Shown piece after piece: positions 33,008 through 42,024 of a DNA stretch of 64,000 bases. Under the pieces are notes generated by a model. It searched no databases, had not been told where the DNA came from, and saw only the letters and a program-made list of their open reading frames with translations. Position numbers and translations under genes: made by a program. The stretch comes from JAIBJN01 sp963775395 (GTDB taxonomy: Bacteria; Actinomycetota; Thermoleophilia; Gaiellales; Gaiellaceae), in NCBI GenBank assembly GCA_963775395.1, contig CAVZIX010000015.1:37706-101705 (forward strand), given 5' to 3'. Position 1 is the stretch's first letter. Every line of letters starts with the position of its first letter.

Positions 33008-34945
33008 CTAGGAAAGCCCTTGCGGGTCCACGTCGACGGAAGCGGTGAGGTCGTCGCGGCGCATCGCGGGGGCCGCCGCGGCGAGGAGACGGGCGGCGTG
33101 GGAGGCGACCGCGCGAGGTGCGTCGGTCTTCGCCAGGAGCTGGGCGCGGTGGCGGCCGCGGAGCCGGAGGAGGGGCGCCGGCCCGAGGAGGTCGGCCTCC
33201 GCACCGGTGCGTGCAAGCTCGGCGCGCAGCTGGTCGAGGACCCTCGTCGGGGCGGCGGCGCCGGGCCCGGAGACTGCGACGCGGACGAGGTGGCGGAAGG
33301 GCGGATAGCCGAGCTCCTCGCGCCGCTCGAGCTCGCCGGCGAGGAACTCCTCGACGTCGTGACGCGCCGCCAGGATGATCGGGCGGGCGTCGGGCTGGTA
33401 GGTCTGCACGAGCACGCGTCCGGGAGCGTCACGCCCGCTTCGGCCCGCGAGCTGCGTCACGAGCTGGAACGTGCGCTCCTCGGCACGGAAGTCCGGCAGC
33501 CCCATCGCCGTGTCGGCGTCGACGACCGCGGCCAGAGCGACGCCCTCGAAGTGGTGGCCCTTCGCGACCATCTGCGTCCCGAGCAGGACTCCCCGCTCGC
33601 TGGCCCCGAAGCGGTTCAGGACCTCCGCGAGCTTTCCGGGATGCCCGACCGTGTCCGCGTCGAGCCGGAAGCGCTCGAGCTCGGGCAGCTGCTCGGCCAG
33701 CGCCTCCTCGAGGCGCTCCGTGCCGGCGCCGAGCCGGGCTACCTCGGCAGCTCCGCAGGCAGGGCAGAGCTCCGGCGCCGGCTCGCGGCGCCCGCAGTGG
33801 TGGCAGTGCAGCCGGCCGTCGCCGTGAAGCGTCAACGAGACGTCACAGGAATCGCAGCGCAGCGTGAGGCCGCACGCGCGGCAATGGAGCGCCGGCGCCA
33901 CGCCGCGGCGGTTGAGGAGAAGGATCGCCTTGCCCCCGCGGTCGGCGACGGCGCCCAGCTCGGCGAGGAGCGGCGCCGAGAGCGGATAGCCGGCCTCGCG
34001 GCGCAGGTCGACGATCTTCACCGGGGGAAGCGGCCCGCTCAGGCGGCCTCCCAGCTCGATGCGCTCGAGCCGTGCCCAGCTCTCGGGCCTCGGCGTCGCG
34101 CTCCCGTAGACGGCGACCGCCCCCTCGAGGACGGCCCGCTTCGCCGCGACCGTGCGTGCGTCGTAGCGGGGATCGGACTCCTGCTTGTAGGAGGCGTCGT
34201 GCTCCTCGTCGACGCAGATGAGCCCCAGCCGCGCGACGGGGGCGAAGACCGCCGAGCGCGCGCCGACGACGATCGGCGCCTCGCCGGAGACGATCCGCTC
34301 GCGCTCGTCGCGGCGCTCTGCCTCGGTGAGCGCCGAGTGGAGAACGGCGACCCGGTCGCCGAAGCGGGCGCGGAAACGGCCCAGCGCCTGCGGGGTGAGG
34401 GCGATCTCGGGCACGAGCACGATCGCCCCGCGGCCGCGATCGAGCGCCTCCTCGCAGGCACGGAGGTAGACCTCGGTCTTGCCGCTCCCGGTCGCCCCGT
34501 AGAGGAGCAGCGCGCCTCCATCCTCGTCCAGCGCGGCCGTGATCCGCTCCAGCGCGACGGCCTGCGTCTCGCTGAGAGTCGCCGGCGCATCCTCGCCCGG
34601 AAGCGCCTCGTCGCGCGGACGTCGCTTGGCCCCGGCGCGCCGGGCCGGCGAGGCCGGAGCGACGAGCGCGAGGGCCCGCGCCGGCGTGGAGCCGTAGTAG
34701 TCGGCGAGCCAGAGCCCGAGGTCGACGAGCGGCTCCGGGACGGCCCCGATGACCTTTTCGACCGCGACCGGCTCGACGTCCGGCGGCGCCTCGTCCTCGA
34801 GCCCCACCACGATGCCGCGGCGCCGCATCCGGCCGAAGCGGACGGAGACCACAGCGCCCTTTTCCAGCCCGTCGGCCAGGTACGTGTACGGCCCTCCGAC
34901 GGCGCGCGCCGAGACGAGGGGGACGACCGAGGCGAACCTGGGCAT
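33008..34945 (-). CDS. priA: Primosomal protein N' (replication restart helicase PriA)
   Basis: Restarts collapsed replication forks. The 645-residue product has the 3'-DNA-binding domain at the N-terminus (FASVVPLVSA...), the helicase core with GATGSGKTEVYLRA and CVDEEHDASYKQ, and a zinc-binding module with eight cysteines between about 375 and 420 (CRACGLTLRCDSCDVSL, CHHCG, CPACG). GTQMVAKGHHF and QLAGRSGRDAPG follow. Actinobacterial PriA often lacks helicase motifs; here they look complete. ATG at 34945. Confidence 0.93.
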   Translation of the reverse strand: MPRFASVVPLVSARAVGGPYTYLADGLEKGAVVSVRFGRMRRRGIVVGLEDEAPPDVEPVAVEKVIGAVPEPLVDLGLWLADYYGSTPARALALVAPASPARRAGAKRRPRDEALPGEDAPATLSETQAVALERITAALDEDGGALLLYGATGSGKTEVYLRACEEALDRGRGAIVLVPEIALTPQALGRFRARFGDRVAVLHSALTEAERRDERERIVSGEAPIVVGARSAVFAPVARLGLICVDEEHDASYKQESDPRYDARTVAAKRAVLEGAVAVYGSATPRPESWARLERIELGGRLSGPLPPVKIVDLRREAGYPLSAPLLAELGAVADRGGKAILLLNRRGVAPALHCRACGLTLRCDSCDVSLTLHGDGRLHCHHCGRREPAPELCPACGAAEVARLGAGTERLEEALAEQLPELERFRLDADTVGHPGKLAEVLNRFGASERGVLLGTQMVAKGHHFEGVALAAVVDADTAMGLPDFRAEERTFQLVTQLAGRSGRDAPGRVLVQTYQPDARPIILAARHDVEEFLAGELERREELGYPPFRHLVRVAVSGPGAAAPTRVLDQLRAELARTGAEADLLGPAPLLRLRGRHRAQLLAKTDAPRAVASHAARLLAAAAPAMRRDDLTASVDVDPQGLS

Positions 34946-34964
34946 GGATAGAATCATCACGAAG

Positions 34965-35651
34965 ATGGCGGCTGGGCACACTGTCGACGACTATCTCGAG
35001 ACGATCTATTTCCTGGCGTTCCCGATCGGGGAGTACAAGCCGGACACGAAGGGATCGCCCACGCTCGCCGTTCGCGTCGCCGACATGCTCGGCGTGTCGC
35101 GAGCCTCTGCGGGCGAGATGCTGAAGCGGCTCGAGGGCGAGGGCCTGGTCGAGCGCGGCGAGCACAAGGAGGCCATCCTCACGGCGAAGGGCCGTGAGGT
35201 CGCCGAGCGCGTCGTCCGCAAGCACCGCATCATCGAGCGGCTCCTCACCGACTTCATGGGCTACACGGCGGCCGAGGCCCACGTGCAGGCCGACCTGCTC
35301 GGGAACACGTTCACGGAGGACATGGTCGAGCGAATCGAGAAGCAGCTCGGCAACCCCGACCGCTGCCCGCACGGCTGGCCCGTCGACGTCAACTTCGAGC
35401 AGGCCGAAAACCGGGAGCTGAAGCCGCTGAACGACCTCGAGGAGGGGCAGAGCGCCGAGATCGTCCGCCTCGCGGAGCACGACGGCGACCTCCTCCACTG
35501 GTACTACGACGAGGGGCTCGTCCCGGGGACGAACGTCGAGCTCCGGCGCGCCGAGCCTGCCGCCGGACAGTTCGCCCTCACCGTCGACGGCGACGAGCGC
35601 GCCATCGGCGAGAAGGCCGCAGCGGGCCTCTTCGTCCGCCCCGCGGCGTAG
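34965..35651 (+). CDS. DtxR-family metal-dependent transcriptional regulator
   Basis: Protein of about 228 residues. The N-terminal winged helix begins TVDDYLETIYFLAF and includes VRVADMLGVSRASAGEMLKRLE; a dimerisation and metal-binding domain (AHVQADLLGNTFTEDMVERIEKQLGNPDRCPHGWP) and a C-terminal FeoA/SH3-like domain follow. DtxR/MntR proteins repress iron or manganese uptake; the metal cannot be told from sequence. The start may be ATG at 34965 or at 34944, the latter overlapping the priA ATG in a CATG. Confidence 0.9.
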   Translation: MAAGHTVDDYLETIYFLAFPIGEYKPDTKGSPTLAVRVADMLGVSRASAGEMLKRLEGEGLVERGEHKEAILTAKGREVAERVVRKHRIIERLLTDFMGYTAAEAHVQADLLGNTFTEDMVERIEKQLGNPDRCPHGWPVDVNFEQAENRELKPLNDLEEGQSAEIVRLAEHDGDLLHWYYDEGLVPGTNVELRRAEPAAGQFALTVDGDERAIGEKAAAGLFVRPAA

Positions 35652-35658
35652 CGCTTCT

Positions 35659-36903
35659 CTAGGAGGCCGGGACTTCGGCGCCGAGGCCGGCGGCGGCGCG
35701 GAGCGCGTCCGCCTTGTCGGTGCGCTCCCAGGTGAAGTCGTGCTCGGAGCGGCCGAAGTGACCGTAGGCGGCCGTCTTCGCGAAGATCGGACGGCGCAGG
35801 TCGAGGTCCCGGAGGATGGCGCCGGGGCGCAGGTCGAAGTGCTCGCGGACGAGCTCCTCGATGCGGGAGAGCGAGAGCCGCTCCGTGCTGAAGCAGTCGA
35901 CCTCGATCGAGACGGGATGCGCGACGCCGATGGCGTAGGCGACCTGGAGCTCGCAGCGGTCGGCGAGACCGGCCGCGACGACGTTCTTCGCCACGTAGCG
36001 GGCGGCGTAGGCGGCCGAGCGATCGACCTTGGTGGGGTCCTTGCCGGAGAAAGCTCCGCCGCCGTGGCGGGCGGCGCCGCCGTAGGTGTCGACGATGATC
36101 TTCCGCCCGGTCAGGCCGGTGTCCCCCATCGGCCCGCCGACGACGAACTTGCCGGTCGGGTTGACGAGGACGAAGTCGCGCTCCTCGAAGCGGCGCTCGT
36201 CGTAGAGCTCGCGCGGAAGGATCGGGTGCAACACGTGCTCGATCAGGTCGGGCTTGATGAGCGCCTCCTCGTCGAGCCCGTCGCGGTGCTGCGTCGAGAC
36301 GAGCACCCGGGCGACCTCGACGGGCGTCTGGCGGCCGTGCTCGTCGACCTCGTAGCGGATCGTGACCTGCGACTTCCCGTCCGGGCGCAGGTACGGGAGG
36401 ATCTGCGCCTTCCGCACCTCCGACAGCCGCTTGGCGATCTTGTGGGCGAGCATGATCGGGAGGGGCATCAGCTCCTCCGTCTCGGTGCAGGCGTAGCCGA
36501 ACATCATCCCCTGGTCGCCGGCGCCGACCCGGTCGATCGGATCGTCGTCGCCGTGCTGCATCTCGTACGAGGTGTCCACGCCCTGGGCAATGTCCGGCGA
36601 CTGCTCGTCGAGCGCGACGATCACTCCGCAGGTGTCGGCGTCGAACCCGTACTTGGCACGGTCGTAGCCGATGTCCTTGATCTTGTCCCGCACGACGCGC
36701 GGGATGTCGACGTAGGTCTCCGTCGTGATCTCGCCGGCCACGACGACGAGGCCCGTGGTGACGAGCGTCTCGCACGCGACGCGCCCGTTCGGGTCGTCGG
36801 TGAGCACCTGGTCGAGGATCGTGTCCGAGACCTGGTCGGCGACCTTGTCGGGGTGGCCTTCGGTGACCGACTCGGACGTGAAGAGGAACTCGCGGGCAGC
36901 CAT
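35659..36903 (-). CDS. metK: S-adenosylmethionine synthetase
   Basis: Forms SAM from methionine and ATP. The 414-residue product has SESVTEGHPDKVADQ, GAGDQGMMFGYACTE, GGPMGDTGLTGRKI and GGGAFSGKDPTKVDRSAAY, covering the ATP and metal sites. ATG at 36903; an upstream in-frame TTG adds three residues. It is convergent with the DtxR gene, with 7 bp between stops. No SAM riboswitch was seen in the 26-bp upstream spacer. Confidence 0.97.
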   Translation of the reverse strand: MAAREFLFTSESVTEGHPDKVADQVSDTILDQVLTDDPNGRVACETLVTTGLVVVAGEITTETYVDIPRVVRDKIKDIGYDRAKYGFDADTCGVIVALDEQSPDIAQGVDTSYEMQHGDDDPIDRVGAGDQGMMFGYACTETEELMPLPIMLAHKIAKRLSEVRKAQILPYLRPDGKSQVTIRYEVDEHGRQTPVEVARVLVSTQHRDGLDEEALIKPDLIEHVLHPILPRELYDERRFEERDFVLVNPTGKFVVGGPMGDTGLTGRKIIVDTYGGAARHGGGAFSGKDPTKVDRSAAYAARYVAKNVVAAGLADRCELQVAYAIGVAHPVSIEVDCFSTERLSLSRIEELVREHFDLRPGAILRDLDLRRPIFAKTAAYGHFGRSEHDFTWERTDKADALRAAAGLGAEVPAS

Positions 36904-36929
36904 TCGGCCCAAAAGGCTAGCGACAGCGG

Positions 36930-38440
36930 CTATTCGACGCCGAGGAAGAGCGTGAAGCTCGCGGTCTCGTCGTCCTGATCGCCGTAGAAGACGAGGCTCT
37001 GAAGCGGGTCGAGGTAGGCCTGCGTCTCCGGCATCGAGCTCACATCCGGCCGCACCGCCGCGTAGCCAAGGAAGAGCGGGACGACGCTCTGGAGGTCGAC
37101 GTAGCCGAAGCCCTGTGTCTCGTCGGGCACGCCGGCGCGGTCGAGTGCGTCGTCGAAGGCCTCGCTGTCGGAGAGCCGGTCGCTCTCCTGGCGCAGGGCG
37201 ACGATGCCCTCCTGCGAGCTCGTGACGACGAGCAGCCCGTCGAAGGCCGCGTAGTAGATCGACATGGGCGGAGTCAGACCGGCAGCTCGCGCGCCTCGAC
37301 GCCGTCGATCTCGACGGTCTTCGGGTTCCCGAGGCGCGGCTCGAAGCCGGCTGCGGCCTGGACGATCTTGTCGAGCGTGTCGACGGCCTTGTCCTCGTCC
37401 TCGATCTCGGTCACGAGCGTGACCTCCGGGATGATCGCGCGCCGCCGGACGTAGACCGCGCCCTCGCCCGAGAGCAGCGGCAGCACGTCCTCCTCGAGGG
37501 AGACGCCGAGGAACGCCTCGGCCATGCCGAGCTGGCGCTCGGCCTCCGGGTCGGTCTCGGCCGCGACGTCGCGGAAGCTCGAGAACGCCGACTCTCGAGG
37601 TCGTTGAACGAGAGGTAGGCGAGCACGTCGCCGGGAACGCGCTCGGGAAGGTCGGCCGAGTACGACTCCGTCGCGAACGGGTTCTCGCCCGGCGAAGACC
37701 GCGCGGCCGTCGACGCGGGCCGAATCGGACTCAACGTCGAACGTCATGCCGAACGAGGGCAGCTGGCCGCCCGGGAGGAGCGCGTCGACCGGCGGCTTCT
37801 CCGAGGATTCGGCTTCGTACGCCTCGCTCAGCTCGGCGCCGTTGACGAAGACGCGCGCCAGTGCGCCGCTCTCGAGATCCTCCATCGCGCGCTCGAAGTC
37901 CTCGGAGCTGTCGAGGCGCGGGCCGTCGAGGCCTGCACGGAAGGCGTCGAGCGACTCCTGGTCCTCGGCAACAACTGTCCAGCCGTCGACTTCATCGGTC
38001 AACGGCGGCTCGTCCTCGCTCTCGAGGAGACGCTGGAAGGCGGCGTCGTCGTCCGGCTGGAGCAGGATGACGAACTGTTCCTCCGTCCCGTCGGCGAGCG
38101 GGTCCTCGGCCGGCGCGTCGAGGATGACGTACGCGACCTCGTCGCCGAGCGCTGGCTTGACGTCCGTCTCGAAGTCGATGCCCTCCTCCGACGAACTGAC
38201 GTCGTCTGCGAGCCGCTGGAGCAGGTTGTCGCCCCCGGGGAAGCGCGCCGCGAACTCCTCGAGCGCGGCCCAGCCGTCGCCGTCGAAATCCGTGTCGACG
38301 GAGGCGTAGACGAAGACGTCCGCGGGCACGACGTCCGCGGCGCCGCCGACGTCGCTGCCGCTCCCGCAGCCGGCGAGCACCGGCAGGAGCGCGGCCACGA
38401 GCAGGACGGGGATGTAGCGCACCGACTTCACTCTACTCAT
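36930..38440 (-). pseudogene. DUF3352-like lipoprotein, three frameshifts
   Basis: A signal peptide with lipobox (LLPVLAGCGSGSD, lipidated Cys about 25) is followed by VPADVFVYASVDTDFDGD and repeats of alternating hydrophobic and acidic sequence typical of actinobacterial DUF3352 proteins. The frame changes near 37,690 and back near 37,600 (the intervening piece reads SADLPERVPGDVLAYLSFNDLE), and again near 37,270, where YYAAFDGLLVVTSSQEGI continues. The reunited protein would be about 503 residues, exported and membrane-anchored. No function is known. Confidence 0.75.
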
Positions 38441-39398
38441 CTGTCGGCGTCCGGCTCATCAACCCTGAGACCAGGTCGAGGGCACTCGTTCCGCCGAGCA
38501 CCTCGCAGATCGCCTCGGTGATGGGCAGCTCGACTTCGACCCTCCGCGCGAGCTCGCGCAAGACGGGAGCCGTCGTGAGCCCCTCGACGACCATGCCGAT
38601 CTCCGCCTCGGCCTCCGCAGGCGTCCGCCCCTGCGCGATCAGCTCGCCGGCGCGGCGGTTGCGGCTGTAGCGGCTGAAGCACGTGACGATCAGGTCGCCC
38701 ATCCCGGCGAGCCCCGAGAAGGTCTCTCCGCGCGCGCCGCACGCGACCCCGAGCCTTGCCATCTCCGAGAGCCCGCGCGTGATCAGCGCCGACTTCGCGT
38801 TGTCGCCGAAGCCGAAGCCGTCCACGCCGCCGGCGGCGAGCGCCATCACGTTCTTCGCGGCCGCGGCCAGCTCGATACCGACGAGGTCCTTGTTGACGTA
38901 GACGCGGAAGCGAGCCGAGATGATCGCGTGCTGGAGCCGGACGGCGAGCTCCTCGTCGGCGCTCGAGATCACGGCCGCCGCGGGGAGCCCCTGCGCGATC
39001 TCCTCGGCGTGGTTCGGGCCCGAAAGAACGGCCACAGGACGACTGTGCACCACGTCCGAGAGCCTGGAGCCGGTCTCGGGGTCGAGCCCTTTCGTGAGGC
39101 TGAGGACCGGTGCGTCCCCGGCGAGCGAGTCCGCGATCGCTCGAAACGAGCGGCTCGGGACGGCGAGGACGACGAGCTCGGCCTCGGCGATCGGCGCCTC
39201 CTCCAGAGCAGTCGCCGCGACGGCGGATAGGTCGGCGTCCGGGATGTAGCGCGGGTTGCGGCCGGTCTCGGCGATCGCGCGGGCCTGCTCGGCGTCACGG
39301 CAGGCGAGCGTGACCTCGTGGCCGCGCTCGGCGAGGAGCGCCGCGAAGACCGATCCCCACGAGCCGCCTCCGACGACGACGACCCGCAGCGGCGTCAC
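38433..39398 (-). CDS. gpsA: Glycerol-3-phosphate dehydrogenase [NAD(P)+]
   Basis: Supplies sn-glycerol-3-phosphate for phospholipids. The 321-residue product has VVVGGGSWGSVFAALLAERG, SLTKGLDPETG, LSGPNHAEEIAQGLP, GIELAAAAKNVMALAAGG with the catalytic lysine, and GLAGMGDLIVTC. It overlaps der by 4 bp and the lipoprotein gene by 8 bp. The neighbour plsC uses its product. Confidence 0.96.
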   Translation of the reverse strand: MTPLRVVVVGGGSWGSVFAALLAERGHEVTLACRDAEQARAIAETGRNPRYIPDADLSAVAATALEEAPIAEAELVVLAVPSRSFRAIADSLAGDAPVLSLTKGLDPETGSRLSDVVHSRPVAVLSGPNHAEEIAQGLPAAAVISSADEELAVRLQHAIISARFRVYVNKDLVGIELAAAAKNVMALAAGGVDGFGFGDNAKSALITRGLSEMARLGVACGARGETFSGLAGMGDLIVTCFSRYSRNRRAGELIAQGRTPAEAEAEIGMVVEGLTTAPVLRELARRVEVELPITEAICEVLGGTSALDLVSGLMSRTPTDE

Positions 39399-40705
39399 GA
39401 CCGGCGCACGAAGTCGATGATCACGGGAACGCCCTGAAGCGCGAGGCGGTCACGGAGCTGATTCTCCACCCAGTAGCCGTAGTCGCGGGTGAGCAACCCC
39501 GGGTCGTTGACGAAGATGCGAAAGCGCGGCGGGCGCGTGGAGACCTGCGTGCCGTAGAGCAGGTTCAGCCGGCGCCCGTTCTTGTTCGGCCCGGGGCGGG
39601 TCTCACGCAGGTCCTGGAGGATCCGGTTCAGCTCAGCGGTCGAGACGCGCGCCGTGTGCTTGGCGAAGAGCTCTTCGACCCGGTCCAGGACCTTGCCGAC
39701 GCCTCGGCCGGTGGTCGCCGAGACCGCCGCCACCGGGGGTCTCTGCCGCAGGCGCTTCTCGATCCGCGGGCGGACGTCCTCGATCCCCACCTGGGCAACA
39801 TCCCACTTGGAGAGGACGACGAGAGTCGCGTCTCCGGCCGTCCGTGCCACGTCGGCCACGGCCAGGTCCTGGTCGACGAGCCCCTCGCTCGCGTCCACGA
39901 GCACGAGGGCGACGTCGGCCCGTTCCGCCGCCTTGATCGCGCGCAATTCGGAGAAGTACTCGATCCCCTGGCGATGGCGGCGCTTGCGGCGCATGCCGGC
40001 CGTGTCGACCAGGACGAACGTCGTGTCGCCGCGGCGGAGCACGGTGTCGATCGCATCGCGCGTCGTCCCCGGCTGGTCGGAGACGATCACGCGCTCCTCG
40101 CCGACGATCGCGTTGACGAGGCTCGACTTGCCGACGTTCGGACGGCCGAGCACGGCCACGCGGATCGCGTCTTCGTCGACCTCCTGCCGTCCCTCGCCCG
40201 GCAGGCCGGCGACGACGAGGTCGAGCAGGTCGCCCGTCCCGTGCCCGTGGAGGGCCGAGATCGGGACCGGATCGCCGAGGCCCATGCGGTGGAACTCGAG
40301 CGCCTCGTCGTCCCGCCGTGGGTCGTCGATCTTGTTGGCGACGACGATCACCGGCTTCCCCGAGCGGCGGAGGATGTCGGCCACCTCCTCGTCGCCCGGC
40401 GTGATGCCCGCCTTGGCGTCGACGACGAAGACGACGAGATCGGCCTCCTCCACGGCGCGGCGCGCCTGCTGCGCGACCTGCTTGGTCAGCGGCGAAGGGT
40501 CGGCGACGTCGACCCCTCCGGTGTCCACGAGCACGAACCGCTTCCCCGCCCACTCGCAGACGACGTCCTTGCGGTCGCGCGTCACGCCGGGCGTCTCGAA
40601 GACCACCGCCTCCCGCGTTGCGGTCAGACGGTTGACGAGGGTCGACTTGCCCACGTTGGGAAAGCCGACGACGGCGACGGCCCCCAGAAGCGGCGCGTCG
40701 GTCAC
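39395..40705 (-). CDS. der: Ribosome-associated GTPase Der (EngA)
   Basis: Double-GTPase required for 50S assembly. The 436-residue product has two G domains, GFPNVGKSTLVNRL with DTGG and GRPNVGKSSLVNAIVG with DTAG, NKID and SKWD, and a C-terminal KH-like domain ending GVPVIIDFVRRS. The GTG at 40705 overlaps the plsC stop as GTGA. Confidence 0.96.
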   Translation of the reverse strand: MTDAPLLGAVAVVGFPNVGKSTLVNRLTATREAVVFETPGVTRDRKDVVCEWAGKRFVLVDTGGVDVADPSPLTKQVAQQARRAVEEADLVVFVVDAKAGITPGDEEVADILRRSGKPVIVVANKIDDPRRDDEALEFHRMGLGDPVPISALHGHGTGDLLDLVVAGLPGEGRQEVDEDAIRVAVLGRPNVGKSSLVNAIVGEERVIVSDQPGTTRDAIDTVLRRGDTTFVLVDTAGMRRKRRHRQGIEYFSELRAIKAAERADVALVLVDASEGLVDQDLAVADVARTAGDATLVVLSKWDVAQVGIEDVRPRIEKRLRQRPPVAAVSATTGRGVGKVLDRVEELFAKHTARVSTAELNRILQDLRETRPGPNKNGRRLNLLYGTQVSTRPPRFRIFVNDPGLLTRDYGYWVENQLRDRLALQGVPVIIDFVRRS

Positions 40706-41382
40706 GTCGTGCGAGAGGGCACGTTCTCGCGCCGCGGCGGCGTTGCGTCGCGTGGGAGCCCGAGCTCGTGCATCCGCCCGAGCCACTCCCACAGCCGGCG
40801 GATCTCCGCCTCGATCTCGCGCGTCGCCGCCTTGTAGCCCGTCGAGTTGCGAGGGAGATCGGCGAAGCGCATCGGCTCCCCCCAGGCGAGGGACACCGGG
40901 CTGCGGCGGCCGGGCTTCCAGTCGGCGGAGCTGTGGATGGCGACCGGTACGACCGGGACTCCCTCCTGGATCGCGACCATGGCCGCGCCGGGCTTCGCCT
41001 CGCCGGGCTCGCCGGAGTGCTGGCGCGTCCCCTCGACGAAGAGCCCGAGAACGCCGCCGTCGCGCACGGTCTCACGCATCCGCCGGAGCGCGTCGCGATC
41101 GGACTCTCCGCGGCGGACGGCGATCGTGCCGTGTGCGCGGATCAGCTGCGAGAGGCCCGGATAGTCGAAGAGCTCGGTCTTGGCGACGTACGCGATCCGA
41201 CGGGGACAGACGGCTCCGAGAATAGGGACGTCGATGAACGCGGCGTGGTTGACCGCCACGACGCAGCCCCCTTCGCGTGGAAGTCGCTCGGTGCCGTACG
41301 AGCGGATGCGGACGAGCGCGCGCGTGGCCGTGGCGAGAATGCCCTTCCCGACCGTCCAGTAGACGAGGTCGACGCCGTTCAC
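40702..41382 (-). CDS. plsC: 1-acyl-sn-glycerol-3-phosphate acyltransferase
   Basis: Second acyl transfer in phosphatidic acid synthesis. The 226-residue product carries VNHAAFIDVP (an NHx4D-type variant of HxxxxD), FVEGTRQHSG and VPVVPVAIHSS. A single hydrophobic segment near the N-terminus probably anchors it to the membrane. It overlaps cmk by 4 bp; the cmk-plsC-der order is common in actinobacteria and firmicutes. Confidence 0.93.
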   Translation of the reverse strand: MNGVDLVYWTVGKGILATATRALVRIRSYGTERLPREGGCVVAVNHAAFIDVPILGAVCPRRIAYVAKTELFDYPGLSQLIRAHGTIAVRRGESDRDALRRMRETVRDGGVLGLFVEGTRQHSGEPGEAKPGAAMVAIQEGVPVVPVAIHSSADWKPGRRSPVSLAWGEPMRFADLPRNSTGYKAATREIEAEIRRLWEWLGRMHELGLPRDATPPRRENVPSRTT

Positions 41383-42008
41383 GCGCCCGCCCTCGCCTGG
41401 ACGAGCTGCTCGATGCGGTCGAGGACTCCCTCGACCGTGAGCTCGGTCGTGTCGATCGTGTGCGCGTCGGCGGCCGGCTGCATCTGCGCCGCGTCACGCT
41501 CGTCGCGGAGGCGCAGGTCGGTGGCGAGCGCCTCCGCGCCGATCTCGGGCCGGTCGGAGAGCCGCCGGCGCGCCCGTTCGGTCGGGTCGGCGACGAGGTA
41601 GACCTTCACCTCGGCGTCCGGGCACACGACGGTCCCGATGTCACGGCCTTCGACGACCGCGTCGCCGGCGTCGGCGAGCTCGCGCTGGCGCTCGCGCATG
41701 ATCACCCGCACTTCGGGATGACGCGCCACCGCCGACACGACCCGGTCCACGCTCGGCGAGCGGATCGCCTCGGTCACGTCCCGTCCCCGCACCCAGACGC
41801 GGTCTCCTTCGAAGCGCACGAGGTTGTCGCGGGCGAGCGCCGCGAGCGCCGACTCGTCCTCGAGCTCGGCGCCGTCCTCGAGCGCGAGCAGCGTCAGCGC
41901 CCGGTACATCGCGCCGGTGTCCAGGTAGCGGAAGCCGAGCCGCTCCGCGAGTCCGCGCGCGACCGTGCTCTTCCCGGAGCCGGCCGGGCCGTCGATGGCG
42001 ACGATCAC
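41379..42008 (-). CDS. cmk: Cytidylate kinase
   Basis: Phosphorylates CMP and dCMP. The 209-residue product has the P-loop IDGPAGSGKSTVARGLA, LDTGAMYRAL, VEGRDIGTVVCPDAEVK and DERDAAQMQPAADA. GTG start at 42008, 16 bp after aroA. Length is typical. Confidence 0.96.
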   Translation of the reverse strand: MIVAIDGPAGSGKSTVARGLAERLGFRYLDTGAMYRALTLLALEDGAELEDESALAALARDNLVRFEGDRVWVRGRDVTEAIRSPSVDRVVSAVARHPEVRVIMRERQRELADAGDAVVEGRDIGTVVCPDAEVKVYLVADPTERARRRLSDRPEIGAEALATDLRLRDERDAAQMQPAADAHTIDTTELTVEGVLDRIEQLVQARAGA

Positions 42009-42024
42009 AGGCGCTCCAGGTCGG

